64,000 nt of DNA from Corynebacterium sp. 13CS0277 (GTDB lineage: Bacteria; Actinomycetota; Actinomycetes; Mycobacteriales; Mycobacteriaceae), in the NCBI RefSeq assembly GCF_002994655.1, contig NZ_PPDL01000004.1:97820-161819 (forward strand). Direction: 5' to 3'. Made by a program: the position numbers and the translations under genes. This document shows, in pieces, positions 8,424 through 17,994 of this stretch; position 1 is the stretch's first letter, and every line of letters begins with the position of its first letter. The notes below the pieces were generated by a model, which searched no databases, had not been told where the DNA came from, and was given only the letters and a program-made list of their open reading frames with translations.

Positions 8424-9092
8424 ATGGCTTACACTCGGGCGCAGCTTGCGCAGATGATGGATTACACGCTGCTCGACCCGGCGGCGACTGCGGCGGATGT
8501 AGCGCAGTTGTGCCGCGACGCCGTCGAGTTGGGTGTGGGCGCGGTGTGCGTGTCGCCGAACATGCTGCACGCGACCGCCGCGGCCCGTGAGGCGGGGCTC
8601 GCGGTGGCAAGCGTGGTGGGTTTCCCCTCGGGCAAGCACCACATCTTGGTCAAGGCTGCGGAGGCCCGCCTGGCGGTGCAAAGCGGCGCCAGCGAAATTG
8701 ATCTCGTGGTGGATCTGGGATCCTTGGCGGCGGGGGACCTCAATGCGCTGATCGCTGAGGTGGTGGCCGTGCGGGAGGCGATTAGCTCCCAGGTGGTGCT
8801 CAAAGTGATCCTGGAGACCGCCCTGTGGGACGACGAGCTCATCACCCGGGCGGCGGCGGCCTGCGTGAAGGCGGGCGCGGATTTCGTGAAAACGTCGACC
8901 GGGTTCCACCCGGCGGGTGGGGCGACGGCTGCGGCGGTGCGCGCCCTGCGGGCGGGCGCGGGGCCGACGGCGGGGGTGAAGGCCTCCGGCGGGATCCGCA
9001 CCTATGAGCAGGCCTGCGAGATGCTCGATGCGGGTGCGACCCGCCTGGGCGTGTCGGCGGCCCGCCCCATCCTGGAGGGCGCCCCCAGCTAA
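8424..9092 (+). CDS. deoC: Deoxyribose-phosphate aldolase DeoC
   Basis: A 222-residue class I aldolase that cleaves 2-deoxyribose 5-phosphate to glyceraldehyde 3-phosphate and acetaldehyde in deoxynucleoside salvage. The Schiff-base lysine is K156 in VKTSTGF. The activating K186 lies in GVKASGG and the proton-relay D93 in EIDLV. The length is typical of the family. The ATG sits 7 bases after a TAGGAT hexamer. It ends before a very strong hairpin. Confidence 0.95.
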   Translation: MAYTRAQLAQMMDYTLLDPAATAADVAQLCRDAVELGVGAVCVSPNMLHATAAAREAGLAVASVVGFPSGKHHILVKAAEARLAVQSGASEIDLVVDLGSLAAGDLNALIAEVVAVREAISSQVVLKVILETALWDDELITRAAAACVKAGADFVKTSTGFHPAGGATAAAVRALRAGAGPTAGVKASGGIRTYEQACEMLDAGATRLGVSAARPILEGAPS

Positions 9093-9100
9093 CAGGCCCC

Positions 9101-9124
9101 AGACCCCTAGAGAGACCCCTAGAG
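9101..9124. repeat. 12-bp tandem duplication
   Basis: agacccctagag occurs twice in direct succession just after deoC. Confidence 0.85.
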
Positions 9125-9131
9125 ATGCCGA

Positions 9132-9181
9132 ACGCCCGGCCCGCCCCCGTGTGACAAAAACACAGGGGGTGGGCCGGGCGT
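9132..9181. terminator. Bidirectional terminator after deoC
   Basis: A stem of about 20 bp (acgcccggcccgcccccgtgt with its near complement) closes a small A-rich loop. deoC and the DUF2993 gene converge here. Confidence 0.85.
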
Positions 9182-9230
9182 CGTACCTGGGTGCCCGTGT
9201 GGCGGCAGCGACACGGCGGACGCCGGCAGG

Positions 9231-10037
9231 CTAGCTCATGTCGTTGAGCGGCACGTCGGTGCCGTGCATCGTGATGCGCAGGCCGCCGTCGGTGACCTGG
9301 AAATCGTCGACGAGCAGGTTGCCGGTGACCCCGGCGGCGGAGTTCCGCATGCCCTGGGTCAGTGCCTCGGTGACCTGGTCGGGCATGTCGATGCCGAACA
9401 GGGATGCCCCGGCGGCGGCGAACGCCACCTGCCCGTCGGCGACGACGGGCTGCACCGCCAGGCTGGCGGCCCCGCCGGTGAATTCGATCTCCAGGGTGCC
9501 GTCCGCAGGGTTGCTGGTCACGTCCGTGATCCGCACAATCTTCTGCAGCAGCATCGCCGCCAGGTCCTGGAAGTCCTGCGGCTGTCCAGGGGTGTCCTGC
9601 CCGGTGGAGTCCGCCATGGCGCGCTGCGCCTGCGCGAGCACGAAATCGTCCGACACGTCCGCGGTGAGCGTCAGCGTGTCGGCGATGGGGTTGTTCGGGT
9701 CGCTCAAGCGCAGCCCGTCAATGGTGACGTGCGCGGCCGGCATGCCGGCGATCTCCGGGACGGAATCGGGGCCGTCCGGGTAGGTGATGCTCAGGGTGTC
9801 CGGGGTGGTGAGATCCACGTGGTGGATGTTTTTCTGCACCGCCCCCAGCAGCACCGGGTACGCCCCGAAGGAAATGTGGGGCTGCTCTTCGGCTGCGGCC
9901 GCCTGGGCGTAGGTGTCTTTCAGCTGCTTGGTGATCATCCACCGCACCCCCACCTCGGCGAGGAACGCGAGGACCAGCAGGACCATGAGGATCCCGAGGA
10001 TAATTTTCAGGGCACGGTGCGAGGACTTCTGTTGCAT
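9231..10037 (-). CDS. DUF2993 (LmeA-like) envelope protein
   Basis: A 268-residue protein with an N-terminal membrane anchor (about residues 8-33) after a short basic stretch, and an extracytoplasmic body rich in beta structure. This is the architecture of the actinobacterial DUF2993 family, whose mycobacterial member LmeA takes part in lipomannan elongation; that role here is inference. The ATG lies 7 bases after TAGGGT on the minus strand, which suggests a leaderless transcript of its own. The ABC ATPase gene ends 10 bases upstream, so co-transcription is also possible. Confidence 0.75.
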   Translation of the reverse strand: MQQKSSHRALKIILGILMVLLVLAFLAEVGVRWMITKQLKDTYAQAAAAEEQPHISFGAYPVLLGAVQKNIHHVDLTTPDTLSITYPDGPDSVPEIAGMPAAHVTIDGLRLSDPNNPIADTLTLTADVSDDFVLAQAQRAMADSTGQDTPGQPQDFQDLAAMLLQKIVRITDVTSNPADGTLEIEFTGGAASLAVQPVVADGQVAFAAAGASLFGIDMPDQVTEALTQGMRNSAAGVTGNLLVDDFQVTDGGLRITMHGTDVPLNDMS

Positions 10038-10044
10038 GGGCACC

Positions 10045-10050
10045 ACCCTA
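10045..10050 (-). promoter_or_regulatory. -10 element of the DUF2993 gene, leaderless
   Basis: TAGGGT on the minus strand ends 7 bases before the ATG and overlaps the 3' end of the ABC ATPase gene. Confidence 0.45.
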
Positions 10051-10680
10051 GCGAACCGGGGGCGTCGACGGGGCGTCGAGTGTGAGGCGGTGGTCGGCGC
10101 GGGCCGCCAGGGTGCTGTCGTGGGTGGCGACGATGACGCAGGCCCCGTCGTCGGCCAGTCCGGCCAGGAGGTCGCCGATGGTGTGGGCGTTGCCGCTGTC
10201 GAGGGCTGCGGTAGGTTCGTCGCACAGCACAATGGGCGGGTTTTTGGCGATGACGCGGGCCATGGCGACGCGTTGTTGTTCGCCGCCGGACAGTTCGCCA
10301 ATGGTGCGGCGCTCGTAGCCTGCGAGGCCGACAGCGGCGAGGGCGGCGGCGATGGTGCTGCGATCGCGGCTGACGAGCCGCAGGTTGGTCTCGACGGTGG
10401 CGGTGTCGATGAGGGCGAAATCTTGGAAGAGGTAGCCGAGGCTGCTGCGGCGGTAGGCGGCCGCGCCGCGGCGGCTCAGGCGGGTGATGTCCCGCCCGCA
10501 GGCGGTGATGCGGCCACTGTCGACGCGTTCCAGGGTGCCGAGGCAGTTGAGCAGGGTGGTTTTGCCGCAGCCGCTGGGGCCCGTGATGGCGGTGATGGCG
10601 CCTGCGGGGAAGGTGTGCGTCAGTTCGGTGATGAGGGTGCGCGCCCCGCGGGTGATGCGCACAGCGTCGGTGGTGATCAT
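10048..10680 (-). CDS. ABC transporter ATP-binding protein, lactococcin-972 exporter type
   Basis: A 210-residue nucleotide-binding subunit that powers the permease encoded directly upstream. Walker A is GPSGCGKT at residues 34-41, the Q-loop lies in [10 protein letters not shown] (82-91), the signature LSGGEQQ is at 130-136, Walker B is VLCDEPT at 151-157 and the switch histidine is H187. The short length and the YLFQ-FALI region resemble the LolD/MacB-like ATPases of lactococcin-972 clusters. The ATG overlaps the permease stop codon (ATGA), so the two are translationally coupled. Confidence 0.9.
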   Translation of the reverse strand: MITTDAVRITRGARTLITELTHTFPAGAITAITGPSGCGKTTLLNCLGTLERVDSGRITACGRDITRLSRRGAAAYRRSSLGYLFQDFALIDTATVETNLRLVSRDRSTIAAALAAVGLAGYERRTIGELSGGEQQRVAMARVIAKNPPIVLCDEPTAALDSGNAHTIGDLLAGLADDGACVIVATHDSTLAARADHRLTLDAPSTPPVR

Positions 10681-12605
10681 GGCCGGGGGTCCTTCCGGGG
10701 AATGAGGCTGGTGGTTGCGGTGATGGTGGCGGCGGCCATGCTGAGCAGGATGACGAGGGCAAGCGCACTGTTACTGATGCTGAGGATGTGGACGAGACTG
10801 TCGTTGGCCGTCCACGACCCGGTGGCGAGGTGGCTGTCGATGTCTCTGCGGTGGGCGAGGGCGCGGGCGATGGCCGCCGCCGCGATGGCTACCTGGGTGG
10901 CGATGATGGTGGCGACGATGCGGGTGGGGAACACACCCAGCACGTGGTGGACGTGAAGGTGCTGCCGCCACGTTGCCCGGTACAGTGCCCCGGCGATGAC
11001 CGCGCACCCCAGCAGCAGCACGCTTCCCAGGACGAGGGCGCCCACTGTGAGCACCAGGTGGGTGCGCGCGTGGGCGTGGGTGTCGTGCCAGCGCTCGGCG
11101 GCGGGGCGCGCGGAGGCAATCATCCCGGGGTCATTGATCCGTGCCCGGAGAGCGTCGACGGCCGCCGTGTCCGCGAGGAGGATCCACCCGGCGGAGACCC
11201 CACTGACGAGGTATCTGTCGCTGACGTCGGCGTAGCCCGGTGGGAGCAGCACGAGCGCGTCCGGGGTCGCGGTGAGCCGCTCCGCGAACGCGCCGATGCC
11301 CTGGGAGAAGGTGAACACCGTGGTGGATGGGGCTGTGATGCGGGGGCAGTCGTCGGCGCAGATCTCGGCGGGGGTGACCGTCTCCGCCCCGCGTGGGGTG
11401 TCTGCCGGCACGACGACGGTGGGGGTGTGGACGGCGGGCAGGTCCGGGGCGGCCTGCGCGCGGGCCGCATCGCTGAGGACGATGACGGTGCCGTCGCGCT
11501 GGTACTGCGTTTCGATGATGAGCAGGTCGTTTCGCGCGGCCGCGTCGTGGAGTGCCGACCCGAGGGCTTGGAAGTCTCCGGAGAGCTTGTCGAAATTCCG
11601 GGCCCCCACGAGCCGCAGCGTGATCGCTTCCTCCCGGCCCTCCCAGAGGTGCGCCTCGGTGGACTGCGCCTGGAATTCGCGTGCAGCGTTCGTCGCATCA
11701 CGCGCCTGCGTCAACAGTGGCCACGCGACGGCGAGTTGCGCGAGCGCCAAGATCATGACCATCGGTGCAATGGGCAGCAGGCGTGCCAGGTGGCGGCGAA
11801 GATTCATCCATTCGCAGGCAGCAATGGCCGCAGTGAATGCCACGCCGAGGGCGCACGCCAACCCGAGGCATGCGAGCACCGCGTAGCGCAACCATTGGCT
11901 GGCCGCATCCCACCCGAAGACGACCGCCGTGCCACCCAGGGCCGCGACGGGAACCGCTAGATAGAGCCACGCCCACGAGCCGTGGAGGCGCCGGGCGTGG
12001 AAGAGGACGTGGCGCGGCAGCGGCATCCCGGCGAGTCTGCCCACCGCCACCGCGTGGGCATCGCAGAACACGCTCAGCGCGGTCGCGACCGACAGTGCGA
12101 GCAGGATCGTGGCGATGAGACCACCCAGGACGGTGCCGGAAAGGAGGAAGGATGCTTCGACGGGTGGCTGCTGGACGACAGTGACGCCAGCATCCTCGGC
12201 CAGCTGCAGGACGGGGCGAAGCTCCTCGCCGCACGCACTTGCCGTATAAAACTGGCGGGCATCTGCAAGGTCCGTCACGGGGGCGAACGTGCGCGCCGGG
12301 CTCCCGGGCAACGGACGCGACCCGTGGGCCAACCAGCGGCCGCCCCGGTCATCCCCCGTGACATAGTCGCGCCCGGCGGTGTGTGCTGCGATGGTGAGCT
12401 CGTGCTCGCGGGCTGTGGTGTCGAGCCGGTGGAGGAACTCGGCGTCGCTGCCGACCGTGGGTGACGTGGTGACGAGGAACGCGCACTCCATCCCCGGTAG
12501 TTTCTCCCCAGCGACGAGTACCGCCGCCCAGTAGCTCAGCGTCAGTGCCAGCGCCACCCCGAGCAGTGCGATGCCGCGGTGGATGACCGAAAAAGGTGCA
12601 GTCAT
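10677..12605 (-). CDS. ABC permease, bacteriocin-associated (DUF1430-like)
   Basis: A 642-residue membrane protein paired with the ATPase above. It has one N-terminal membrane segment (about 12-32), a first outer domain with a few cysteines, four membrane segments between roughly 155 and 300, a second outer domain of about 220 residues, and three C-terminal segments. This layout is that of MacB/FtsX-like permeases and of the large membrane protein of lactococcin-972 clusters; assignment to that group is inference from architecture and partner. The ATG at 12605 is preferred over a GTG six bases earlier because GAAGGA lies eight bases before it. No bacteriocin precursor is seen nearby. Confidence 0.7.
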   Translation of the reverse strand: MTAPFSVIHRGIALLGVALALTLSYWAAVLVAGEKLPGMECAFLVTTSPTVGSDAEFLHRLDTTAREHELTIAAHTAGRDYVTGDDRGGRWLAHGSRPLPGSPARTFAPVTDLADARQFYTASACGEELRPVLQLAEDAGVTVVQQPPVEASFLLSGTVLGGLIATILLALSVATALSVFCDAHAVAVGRLAGMPLPRHVLFHARRLHGSWAWLYLAVPVAALGGTAVVFGWDAASQWLRYAVLACLGLACALGVAFTAAIAACEWMNLRRHLARLLPIAPMVMILALAQLAVAWPLLTQARDATNAAREFQAQSTEAHLWEGREEAITLRLVGARNFDKLSGDFQALGSALHDAAARNDLLIIETQYQRDGTVIVLSDAARAQAAPDLPAVHTPTVVVPADTPRGAETVTPAEICADDCPRITAPSTTVFTFSQGIGAFAERLTATPDALVLLPPGYADVSDRYLVSGVSAGWILLADTAAVDALRARINDPGMIASARPAAERWHDTHAHARTHLVLTVGALVLGSVLLLGCAVIAGALYRATWRQHLHVHHVLGVFPTRIVATIIATQVAIAAAAIARALAHRRDIDSHLATGSWTANDSLVHILSISNSALALVILLSMAAATITATTSLIPRKDPRP

Positions 12606-12887
12606 GTGCACTGTCCTTCGCTGGTGCTGCGGGGATTCACCGAGGGAACAACCCAGGGTGGCGGGGGCAATAACCGGATGGTTGTGATGGTGAGTCTACG
12701 TTTAATTTTTCATGGGTCAAGGGAATGGCCTGTGACGTTCGACCCTTTCATGGTGTGACGTGTCATTGAGCATGTCGCGCTCTCCGGGAGGCCAGTCACC
12801 CCCGCCGCCCCTGCCCTCGCCGCCCCCGCCACCCATCACCCCTGACACCGGCCCACCCATCGTCCCCCGACACGCCCCCGCGTGACC

Positions 12888-13700
12888 TTAAGCCACCAAC
12901 TCCCACGGCACGGTGAGCAGGCAGTCCCGCAGCAGCCGGCGCTGCGGAACAAGGGGAACACCTGCCTCCTGCAGTAGGCGGCGCGCCTCGAACCAGCGGG
13001 CACGCGGGCCGAAGGGGGCGAAACCGGCCGCCCGATCCCACGCGTCGTCCATCGCGCGCAGCAGATCGTGGATCTGCTCGCCGGGGGTGTTGCGGTGAAT
13101 GAGCGCCTTCGGGAGTCGCTCCGCGAGCTGGCTGGGGCGCTGCGTGTGCCAGGGCGACCATGCCAAGGTGAGCGACTGCGGCCCCGTGGCGTCCAACAGC
13201 ACCCAGCTGATGTGCCGGCCGAGCTCATCGCAGGTGCCCTCCACGAACAGGCCCCCGGGCGCGAGGCGTTCGCACACCGTCGCCCACGCGTCGGCGACTT
13301 GGGCGGCGTCGTATTGGCGCAGCACGTTAAAAGCCCGCACGAGCTGCGGGTGGTTGCCCGCGAGTTCAAAACCGCCGAGCCCGAACCGCACCCCGTCGCG
13401 GGGTGGCAGGACGCGCGCCGGGTCGATTTCCAGGCCGAGCACATCCACCCCTGCCGCGATGCGGCGCAGGTGGCGGGCCCATTCGCAGGTGGTGGTGTGG
13501 CTGGCCCCGTAGCCGACATCAATCGCTTGGGGGTGGGTGCCCCCAGCGACAAGTGCCCGGCGGATGGCGTCGGAGTGCAGCATCCACCGGTCGCAGCGCC
13601 GGAGCCGGTTGGTGTTGGTGGTGCCGCGGGTGATGACGCCGACGGGCGTGCCGGCGGGCACCCGGAAGCTGGCGCGGAGGTTGTGGGCGTGGTCGGCCAC
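12888..13700 (-). CDS. Class I SAM-dependent methyltransferase-like protein
   Basis: A 270-residue protein with the Rossmann-type motif I region AIDVGYGASH (about residues 55-64), an acidic motif II in LGLEIDPARV, and a LAPGGLFVEGT strand. These fit a SAM-binding methyltransferase fold. The substrate is not evident. The start is GTG at 13700 because GGAAGGAG lies eight bases before it; the frame is open 37 codons further up without a ribosome binding site. It stands alone between the permease promoter region and a terminator. Confidence 0.7.
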   Translation of the reverse strand: MADHAHNLRASFRVPAGTPVGVITRGTTNTNRLRRCDRWMLHSDAIRRALVAGGTHPQAIDVGYGASHTTTCEWARHLRRIAAGVDVLGLEIDPARVLPPRDGVRFGLGGFELAGNHPQLVRAFNVLRQYDAAQVADAWATVCERLAPGGLFVEGTCDELGRHISWVLLDATGPQSLTLAWSPWHTQRPSQLAERLPKALIHRNTPGEQIHDLLRAMDDAWDRAAGFAPFGPRARWFEARRLLQEAGVPLVPQRRLLRDCLLTVPWELVA

Positions 13701-13767
13701 GGGGTGCGTCTCCTTCCAGGGGCTGCGCGGCGTGCGGGTGCGGGTGTGGGATGTGGTGGCAGGACAA

Positions 13768-13796
13768 AAGGGGGCCGCGGGTGGTGCGGCCCCCTT
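13768..13796 (-). terminator. Intrinsic terminator of the DUF2505 gene
   Basis: aagggggccgc pairs with gcggccccctt across a 7-base loop. On the minus strand the stem is followed by TTTTG. Confidence 0.8.
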
Positions 13797-13866
13797 CGTC
13801 TGCGGGGTCACATCCGCTGCTGTCGCACAGGACGGGCTGGCGGGGCGGCGGATGCGTTGGTGCCTG

Positions 13867-14358
13867 TTAGGCGTTGTCGGCGATCCACTTCTCGGTGAGC
13901 GCGCCCTCGTTGGTGACGAGTTCGCCGAGCGCGTCGGCCACCTTCGGCTCGATGGCAGGGCCCATGAAGGGGATGGTGACGTCGACTTCGTTGTCGTAGG
14001 TCAGGGTGGTGGTGTCGCCGGCACCCTGGGCGGCAACGTGGCCGCGGAAGTCCACCGGGGCGCCCTTGACGTCAGCGGTGTAGTCGAAGGTGAAGGAGTC
14101 GCCGTCGAGGGGGCTGACGGTGACGACACGCTTAATCTTCAGCGACTGGGAGATCATGGCGCGCACGGCCTCGGGGAGGAGTTCCAGCGGCATGATCTCG
14201 TAGAGGACGGCTTCGTTGCCGTCGAAGGAGTGGACCTGGCCGGCCTCGGTGGACAGGTTCGCCACGTTGTACGCCCAGTAGTCGGCGTTGCTCAGTGCGG
14301 CGTGCACGGCGGAGACGGGCTGATTGATGGTCACGGTGTGCTGTGCGCGGGAAGTCAT
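13867..14358 (-). CDS. DUF2505 family protein
   Basis: A 163-residue soluble protein with the START/Bet v1-like make-up of DUF2505: alternating beta strands, a helix near residues 58-75 and a C-terminal helix. The family is common next to murB in corynebacteria, but its ligand and role are unknown. The ATG lies 7 bases after TAGTCT on the minus strand, in a very short divergent promoter shared with murB. A good terminator follows. Confidence 0.8.
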   Translation of the reverse strand: MTSRAQHTVTINQPVSAVHAALSNADYWAYNVANLSTEAGQVHSFDGNEAVLYEIMPLELLPEAVRAMISQSLKIKRVVTVSPLDGDSFTFDYTADVKGAPVDFRGHVAAQGAGDTTTLTYDNEVDVTIPFMGPAIEPKVADALGELVTNEGALTEKWIADNA

Positions 14359-14365
14359 GGGCTTA

Positions 14366-14375
14366 AGACTACCGT
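14366..14375. promoter_or_regulatory. Overlapping divergent -10 elements, DUF2505 gene and murB
   Basis: Minus-strand TAGTCT (14366-14371) ends 7 bases before the DUF2505 ATG. Plus-strand TACCGT (14370-14375) ends 7 bases before the murB ATG. The two hexamers overlap, so the two promoters may exclude each other. Confidence 0.45.
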
Positions 14376-14382
14376 TAAGGGT

Positions 14383-15666
14383 ATGTCTTCCACACAGCTG
14401 CCCCGGTCTGCCCGTGATGTGACTGCCCGCCCCACCGCAGGGCAGGCCCCCGCCGACGCGCCCGCCGCCGCAGGTCACGACCCTGCCGGCGCGGCTGCCG
14501 CTGCGGATGAGCGCCTCGCGGCCGCGCGTGCGGTGATCGCTGCCAGCGCGCCGGAGGTTGGTGCCTGTGTGGAGTGGGTGGAGGATTTCACCTTCGCCGC
14601 CGCCACCACCATGCACGTCGGCGGGCGCCCCGCCGCGGCGGTGCGGTGCCGCAGTGCCGCCGCCGTGGCGGCCGTGGTGGGGGCCCTCGACGCCCACGGG
14701 GTGGACTGCCTCATCGTGGGCGGCGGCTCGAATCTCGTGGTGGCGGAGGGAACGCTGCCGGTGGTGGCGGTCGTCATGGCGGATGAGCAGACCACGATTG
14801 ACCCGGCGACGGGGATCGTCCAGGCGGCCGCGGGCGTGGTGTGGGATGAGCTCGTCGCGGCGACGGTCGCCGCGGGGCTCGGGGGCTTGGAGTGCCTGTC
14901 TGGCATCCCCGGCACCGTCGGCGCGACCCCGGTGCAAAACGTCGGCGCCTACGGCGTGGAGATCGTGGATGTGCTCCGCAGGGTGGAGCTCTACGACCGG
15001 CAGCGGGGAGTGCTTGAGTGGGTCGCCCCGGAGGCGCTGGAATTGGCGTACCGCTACTCCAACCTGAAGTTCACCCACCGCGCCGTCGTCACCCGCGTCG
15101 AATACACCCTGCGCACCGATGGCCAGTCGGCGCCGCTGCGCTTCGGGGAACTCGCCCGCACCCTCGGCGTCGACCCGCAGGACACCTCCCCCCGGCGGCC
15201 GGTGGCCGCCGTGCGGGACGCCGTGCTGGGCCTGCGGCGCGGCAAAGGTATGGTGCACGACCCGGACGACTACGACACTTGGTCCGCGGGTTCCTTCTTC
15301 ACCAACCCCATCGTCCCCGCCGCGGATATTGATGCCGTCAAGGAGACGATTGCCGCCCACCTGCAGACGGTGGGCCGGGCAGAGGACTTCGCCACCATGC
15401 CCTGCTTTGACACTCCCGCGGGATTCAAACTGTCGGCGGCGTGGCTGATCGACCGCGCAGGCTTCGACAAGGGCTACCCCGGCGAAGGGGCCGTGGCGCG
15501 CCTGTCGACGAAGCACACCCTGGCGTTGACGAACCGGGGCAACGCCACCGCCGCAGACATCGTGGCCCTGGCCCGCGACATCCGTGCCGGCGTGCACGCC
15601 GCCTTCGGCGTCACCCTGGAGCCGGAGCCGGTGTGGGTTGGCGTGAGTATTGACGAGGACGAGTAA
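14383..15666 (+). CDS. murB: UDP-N-acetylenolpyruvoylglucosamine reductase MurB
   Basis: A 427-residue FAD enzyme that reduces UDP-GlcNAc-enolpyruvate to UDP-MurNAc with NADPH in peptidoglycan synthesis. FAD-binding motifs are GGGSNLVV and SGIPGTVGATP...NVGAYG. The YRYSNLK segment marks the type I enzyme with the Tyr loop. The proton-donor serine is in SAGSFFTNP near residue 303, and the late glutamate in LEPEPVWVG. An N-terminal extension of about 55 residues rich in Ala and Pro precedes the catalytic fold; it may be disordered or the start may lie further in. The gene is divergent from the DUF2505 gene. Confidence 0.95.
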   Translation: MSSTQLPRSARDVTARPTAGQAPADAPAAAGHDPAGAAAAADERLAAARAVIAASAPEVGACVEWVEDFTFAAATTMHVGGRPAAAVRCRSAAAVAAVVGALDAHGVDCLIVGGGSNLVVAEGTLPVVAVVMADEQTTIDPATGIVQAAAGVVWDELVAATVAAGLGGLECLSGIPGTVGATPVQNVGAYGVEIVDVLRRVELYDRQRGVLEWVAPEALELAYRYSNLKFTHRAVVTRVEYTLRTDGQSAPLRFGELARTLGVDPQDTSPRRPVAAVRDAVLGLRRGKGMVHDPDDYDTWSAGSFFTNPIVPAADIDAVKETIAAHLQTVGRAEDFATMPCFDTPAGFKLSAAWLIDRAGFDKGYPGEGAVARLSTKHTLALTNRGNATAADIVALARDIRAGVHAAFGVTLEPEPVWVGVSIDEDE

Positions 15667-15747
15667 AAGGCGGTGCAGTCGCCGTGCCGGGCGGCGGCAC
15701 CAGCAACGTATGCGGCAGATGGCGTAGATAAACTGCGCACTTCTCGT

Positions 15748-15753
15748 TAGGCT
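15748..15753 (+). promoter_or_regulatory. -10 element of the AAA ATPase gene, leaderless
   Basis: TAGGCT ends 7 bases before the ATG and no ribosome binding site is present. Confidence 0.5.
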
Positions 15754-15760
15754 GCGGCGT

Positions 15761-17215
15761 ATGTTGCTGAGTCTCGCCCTGGAGAACTATCAGTCCTTCC
15801 GTGATGAAGTGTTCTTCACCATGCAGCGCAAGGGCTTCAACACGAACATGCCCGCGGGGGACAAGGGCTGGTCGGACTGTGTTCATCCTGTGGCGGGCCT
15901 GTTCGGTCCCAACGCCTCGGGCAAGTCCACGCTGCTGACAGCATTGGCTGAGTTGAGTGCCATCGCGCGCCATACGGTGGAGCCAGACTGCTCCGCGCGC
16001 TCGCTGCACCGCTACTACCGCGGTGACGTGGAATGTGCGGAGGCGCCGACGGTATGTGATCTTGAGTTCGTTGCGGACGGCCACCGCTATCGCTGGTACC
16101 TCGAGATCGACGCTGAGGGTGTGCGTGAGGAGCAGCTGGATGTTGTGACGACGAGCCGCTGGCGGAGGGTCTTTCACCGCACCGCGACGCAGGTGACCTG
16201 GGGATCTTTGGCAGAGGTCGGTGCAGCTGCCCAGCAAGCAGTCGCCCGCGTGCTGGACCCCGATGTGCTGCTCCTCGGCGCTGTGAGGATCCTCGGCGAC
16301 GACGCCGGTGTGGCGGCTCCGGCCGCGCGGTGGATCTGTTCGCAGGTCACGCTGCTGCAAAGCACCAGTGGCTTCGACAAGTATGAGCAGAAGCTCGCTG
16401 AGTTGATTGTCGATGAGCGTTGGCGGGAAGTCGTCAACGTCATTCTGCGGCATGCTGATGTCGGCATCAGTGAAGTCCGGCTTGAGGAACGTGAGTTGAC
16501 CTCGACGCTGCTGGCGCGCATCGACAAGCAGCGTCGAGAGATCGAAGAGCCGCTGGAGAAGCATGGTGTCACACCGTGGGCAGGTGCACGTACCTGGCCT
16601 TCATTCGACGAAGAGGATGGGAAGCAGATTCTCCGGAGCATTCGACTTGTGCACCATGCTGGGGGCGGAAACTTTGAGCTCCCGCTCGAGGAGGAGTCGG
16701 AGGGCACCCGGGCTGTCCTGATCCTGATGATTCATGTTGCTCTCGCCTTCGAGCGCGGCATGACTTTGCTGATCGATGACATCAGCAGCACCCTGCATCG
16801 GGAGCTTGTTGAGCAGATCCTGACCCTCTTTCGCGATGACCGCTTTGCTGAGTATGGCGCTCAGGTGATTGTCGCCTCCCACGATTCGACCCTGATGGAT
16901 GGATTTCATGACGTTGATGCAGTAGATGCTGTTTGGCTACTGTCGAAGCGCTCGGGCGCGAGTCGGCTCAGGTCGCTCGGCGAATTCTCGGTGCGTAAGC
17001 AGCATCGCGTGTCGACGCGCTATGCGGAAGGCGTCTACGGCTCCGTCCCCTTTGCGGAACTGGAATTCGGCGCTGTGGTCGATCTTGCCCTGGGAAATGT
17101 GCAATTTCCCCAACCTGACGGCGCCTCCCGCGACCCCTTGGCTCCATCAGGTCACGGGGAGGACGCCCCTGACCAATCTCCGGTGGCAGGGCGGCGGGAT
17201 GCCGTAAAAACCTAG
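15761..17215 (+). CDS. AAA15/OLD-like ATPase (COG1106 type)
   Basis: A 484-residue SMC/ABC-like ATPase. Walker A is GPNASGKST (49-57), the signature-like stretch EESEGTRAVL is at 311-320, Walker B is TLLIDD (335-340) with Asp in place of the usual Glu, and the switch is SHD (373-375). No nuclease or TOPRIM domain follows; the last 45 residues are a Pro/Gly-rich tail. Related ATPases occur in phage-defence systems (RloA, AriA, PtuA), usually beside an effector gene. Here the next gene is a GNAT protein 103 bases on. Base composition is visibly less GC-rich than its neighbours, which hints at transfer. A defence role is inference. Confidence 0.75.
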   Translation: MLLSLALENYQSFRDEVFFTMQRKGFNTNMPAGDKGWSDCVHPVAGLFGPNASGKSTLLTALAELSAIARHTVEPDCSARSLHRYYRGDVECAEAPTVCDLEFVADGHRYRWYLEIDAEGVREEQLDVVTTSRWRRVFHRTATQVTWGSLAEVGAAAQQAVARVLDPDVLLLGAVRILGDDAGVAAPAARWICSQVTLLQSTSGFDKYEQKLAELIVDERWREVVNVILRHADVGISEVRLEERELTSTLLARIDKQRREIEEPLEKHGVTPWAGARTWPSFDEEDGKQILRSIRLVHHAGGGNFELPLEEESEGTRAVLILMIHVALAFERGMTLLIDDISSTLHRELVEQILTLFRDDRFAEYGAQVIVASHDSTLMDGFHDVDAVDAVWLLSKRSGASRLRSLGEFSVRKQHRVSTRYAEGVYGSVPFAELEFGAVVDLALGNVQFPQPDGASRDPLAPSGHGEDAPDQSPVAGRRDAVKT

Positions 17216-17318
17216 CTCGGCGGGACGTGAACGACATCCCACGACGTGGCGTGCCTGCTTCCGCGGTGCCTGTCGTTCTTGAGGCGCTGGAGTCTCTGTC
17301 GACTGAGAAAGGAATGAA

Positions 17319-17927
17319 GTGATCCGACTGAGCCCACTCGCACCTGCTGTGCGGGAGCAGTTCATCACCGCACTACAGGCCGCTTTCCGTGCGGGTGCGG
17401 CACTCTACGAGGTGGGCGACAGCCCTGCGGGTGGCCCCGGTGGTGCCGCAGGGGAGGAGATCATCAGCCGCGCTGAGGTTGCTGACGCACTCGACGCGCC
17501 GGGCGCGGTGGCCTACACAGTCGATGGAGGCGAGGCGGAAGCACCCGCGATGGTGGGCGGGCTGGTGCTGCAGATCCCGGCGGCGCACCCCGATCCCCAC
17601 AGTGCGAGCGCTGCCGATGGGGACGAGCCCTCGGGGGATCATGTTGGGGAGCTGGTGTTGTTCTTCGTCGACGTCCACTGCCACGGGCAGGGGATCGGCC
17701 GGCGCGCCTGGGCGGCGGTGGAGGAACTCCACCCGGAGATCACCACGTGGGTGACGCACACCCCGACCTTTGAGAAGCGCAACATTCACTTCTATCGGGA
17801 TGTACTCGGGTTCCACATCACCGCCGTCACCCCGCCGCTGGCACCCGGGGTGGAGGCCACCCCGGAGGAGGAGCAGCGGGCGGACATGGTCCGCTTCGAA
17901 AAACACCTCACGCACCGCGCGTCCTGA
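17319..17927 (+). CDS. GNAT family N-acetyltransferase
   Basis: A 202-residue protein with a C-terminal GNAT fold: strand LVLFFVDVHCHGQGIGRRAW contains the acetyl-CoA pyrophosphate loop QGIGRR, and the later NIHFYRDVLGF stretch is the usual substrate-side helix. An insertion of low-complexity Gly/Ala sits near residues 35-47. The start codon is GTG with GAAAGGA upstream. The substrate is unknown. It follows the AAA ATPase by 103 bases and could be co-transcribed. Confidence 0.8.
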   Translation: MIRLSPLAPAVREQFITALQAAFRAGAALYEVGDSPAGGPGGAAGEEIISRAEVADALDAPGAVAYTVDGGEAEAPAMVGGLVLQIPAAHPDPHSASAADGDEPSGDHVGELVLFFVDVHCHGQGIGRRAWAAVEELHPEITTWVTHTPTFEKRNIHFYRDVLGFHITAVTPPLAPGVEATPEEEQRADMVRFEKHLTHRAS

Positions 17928-17994
17928 GGAAGCGGCAGGGCATGGTGTAGTCCGCGTCCGCTCCGGTGTGCGCCGCGGGCGCCTGTAGGTGGGG

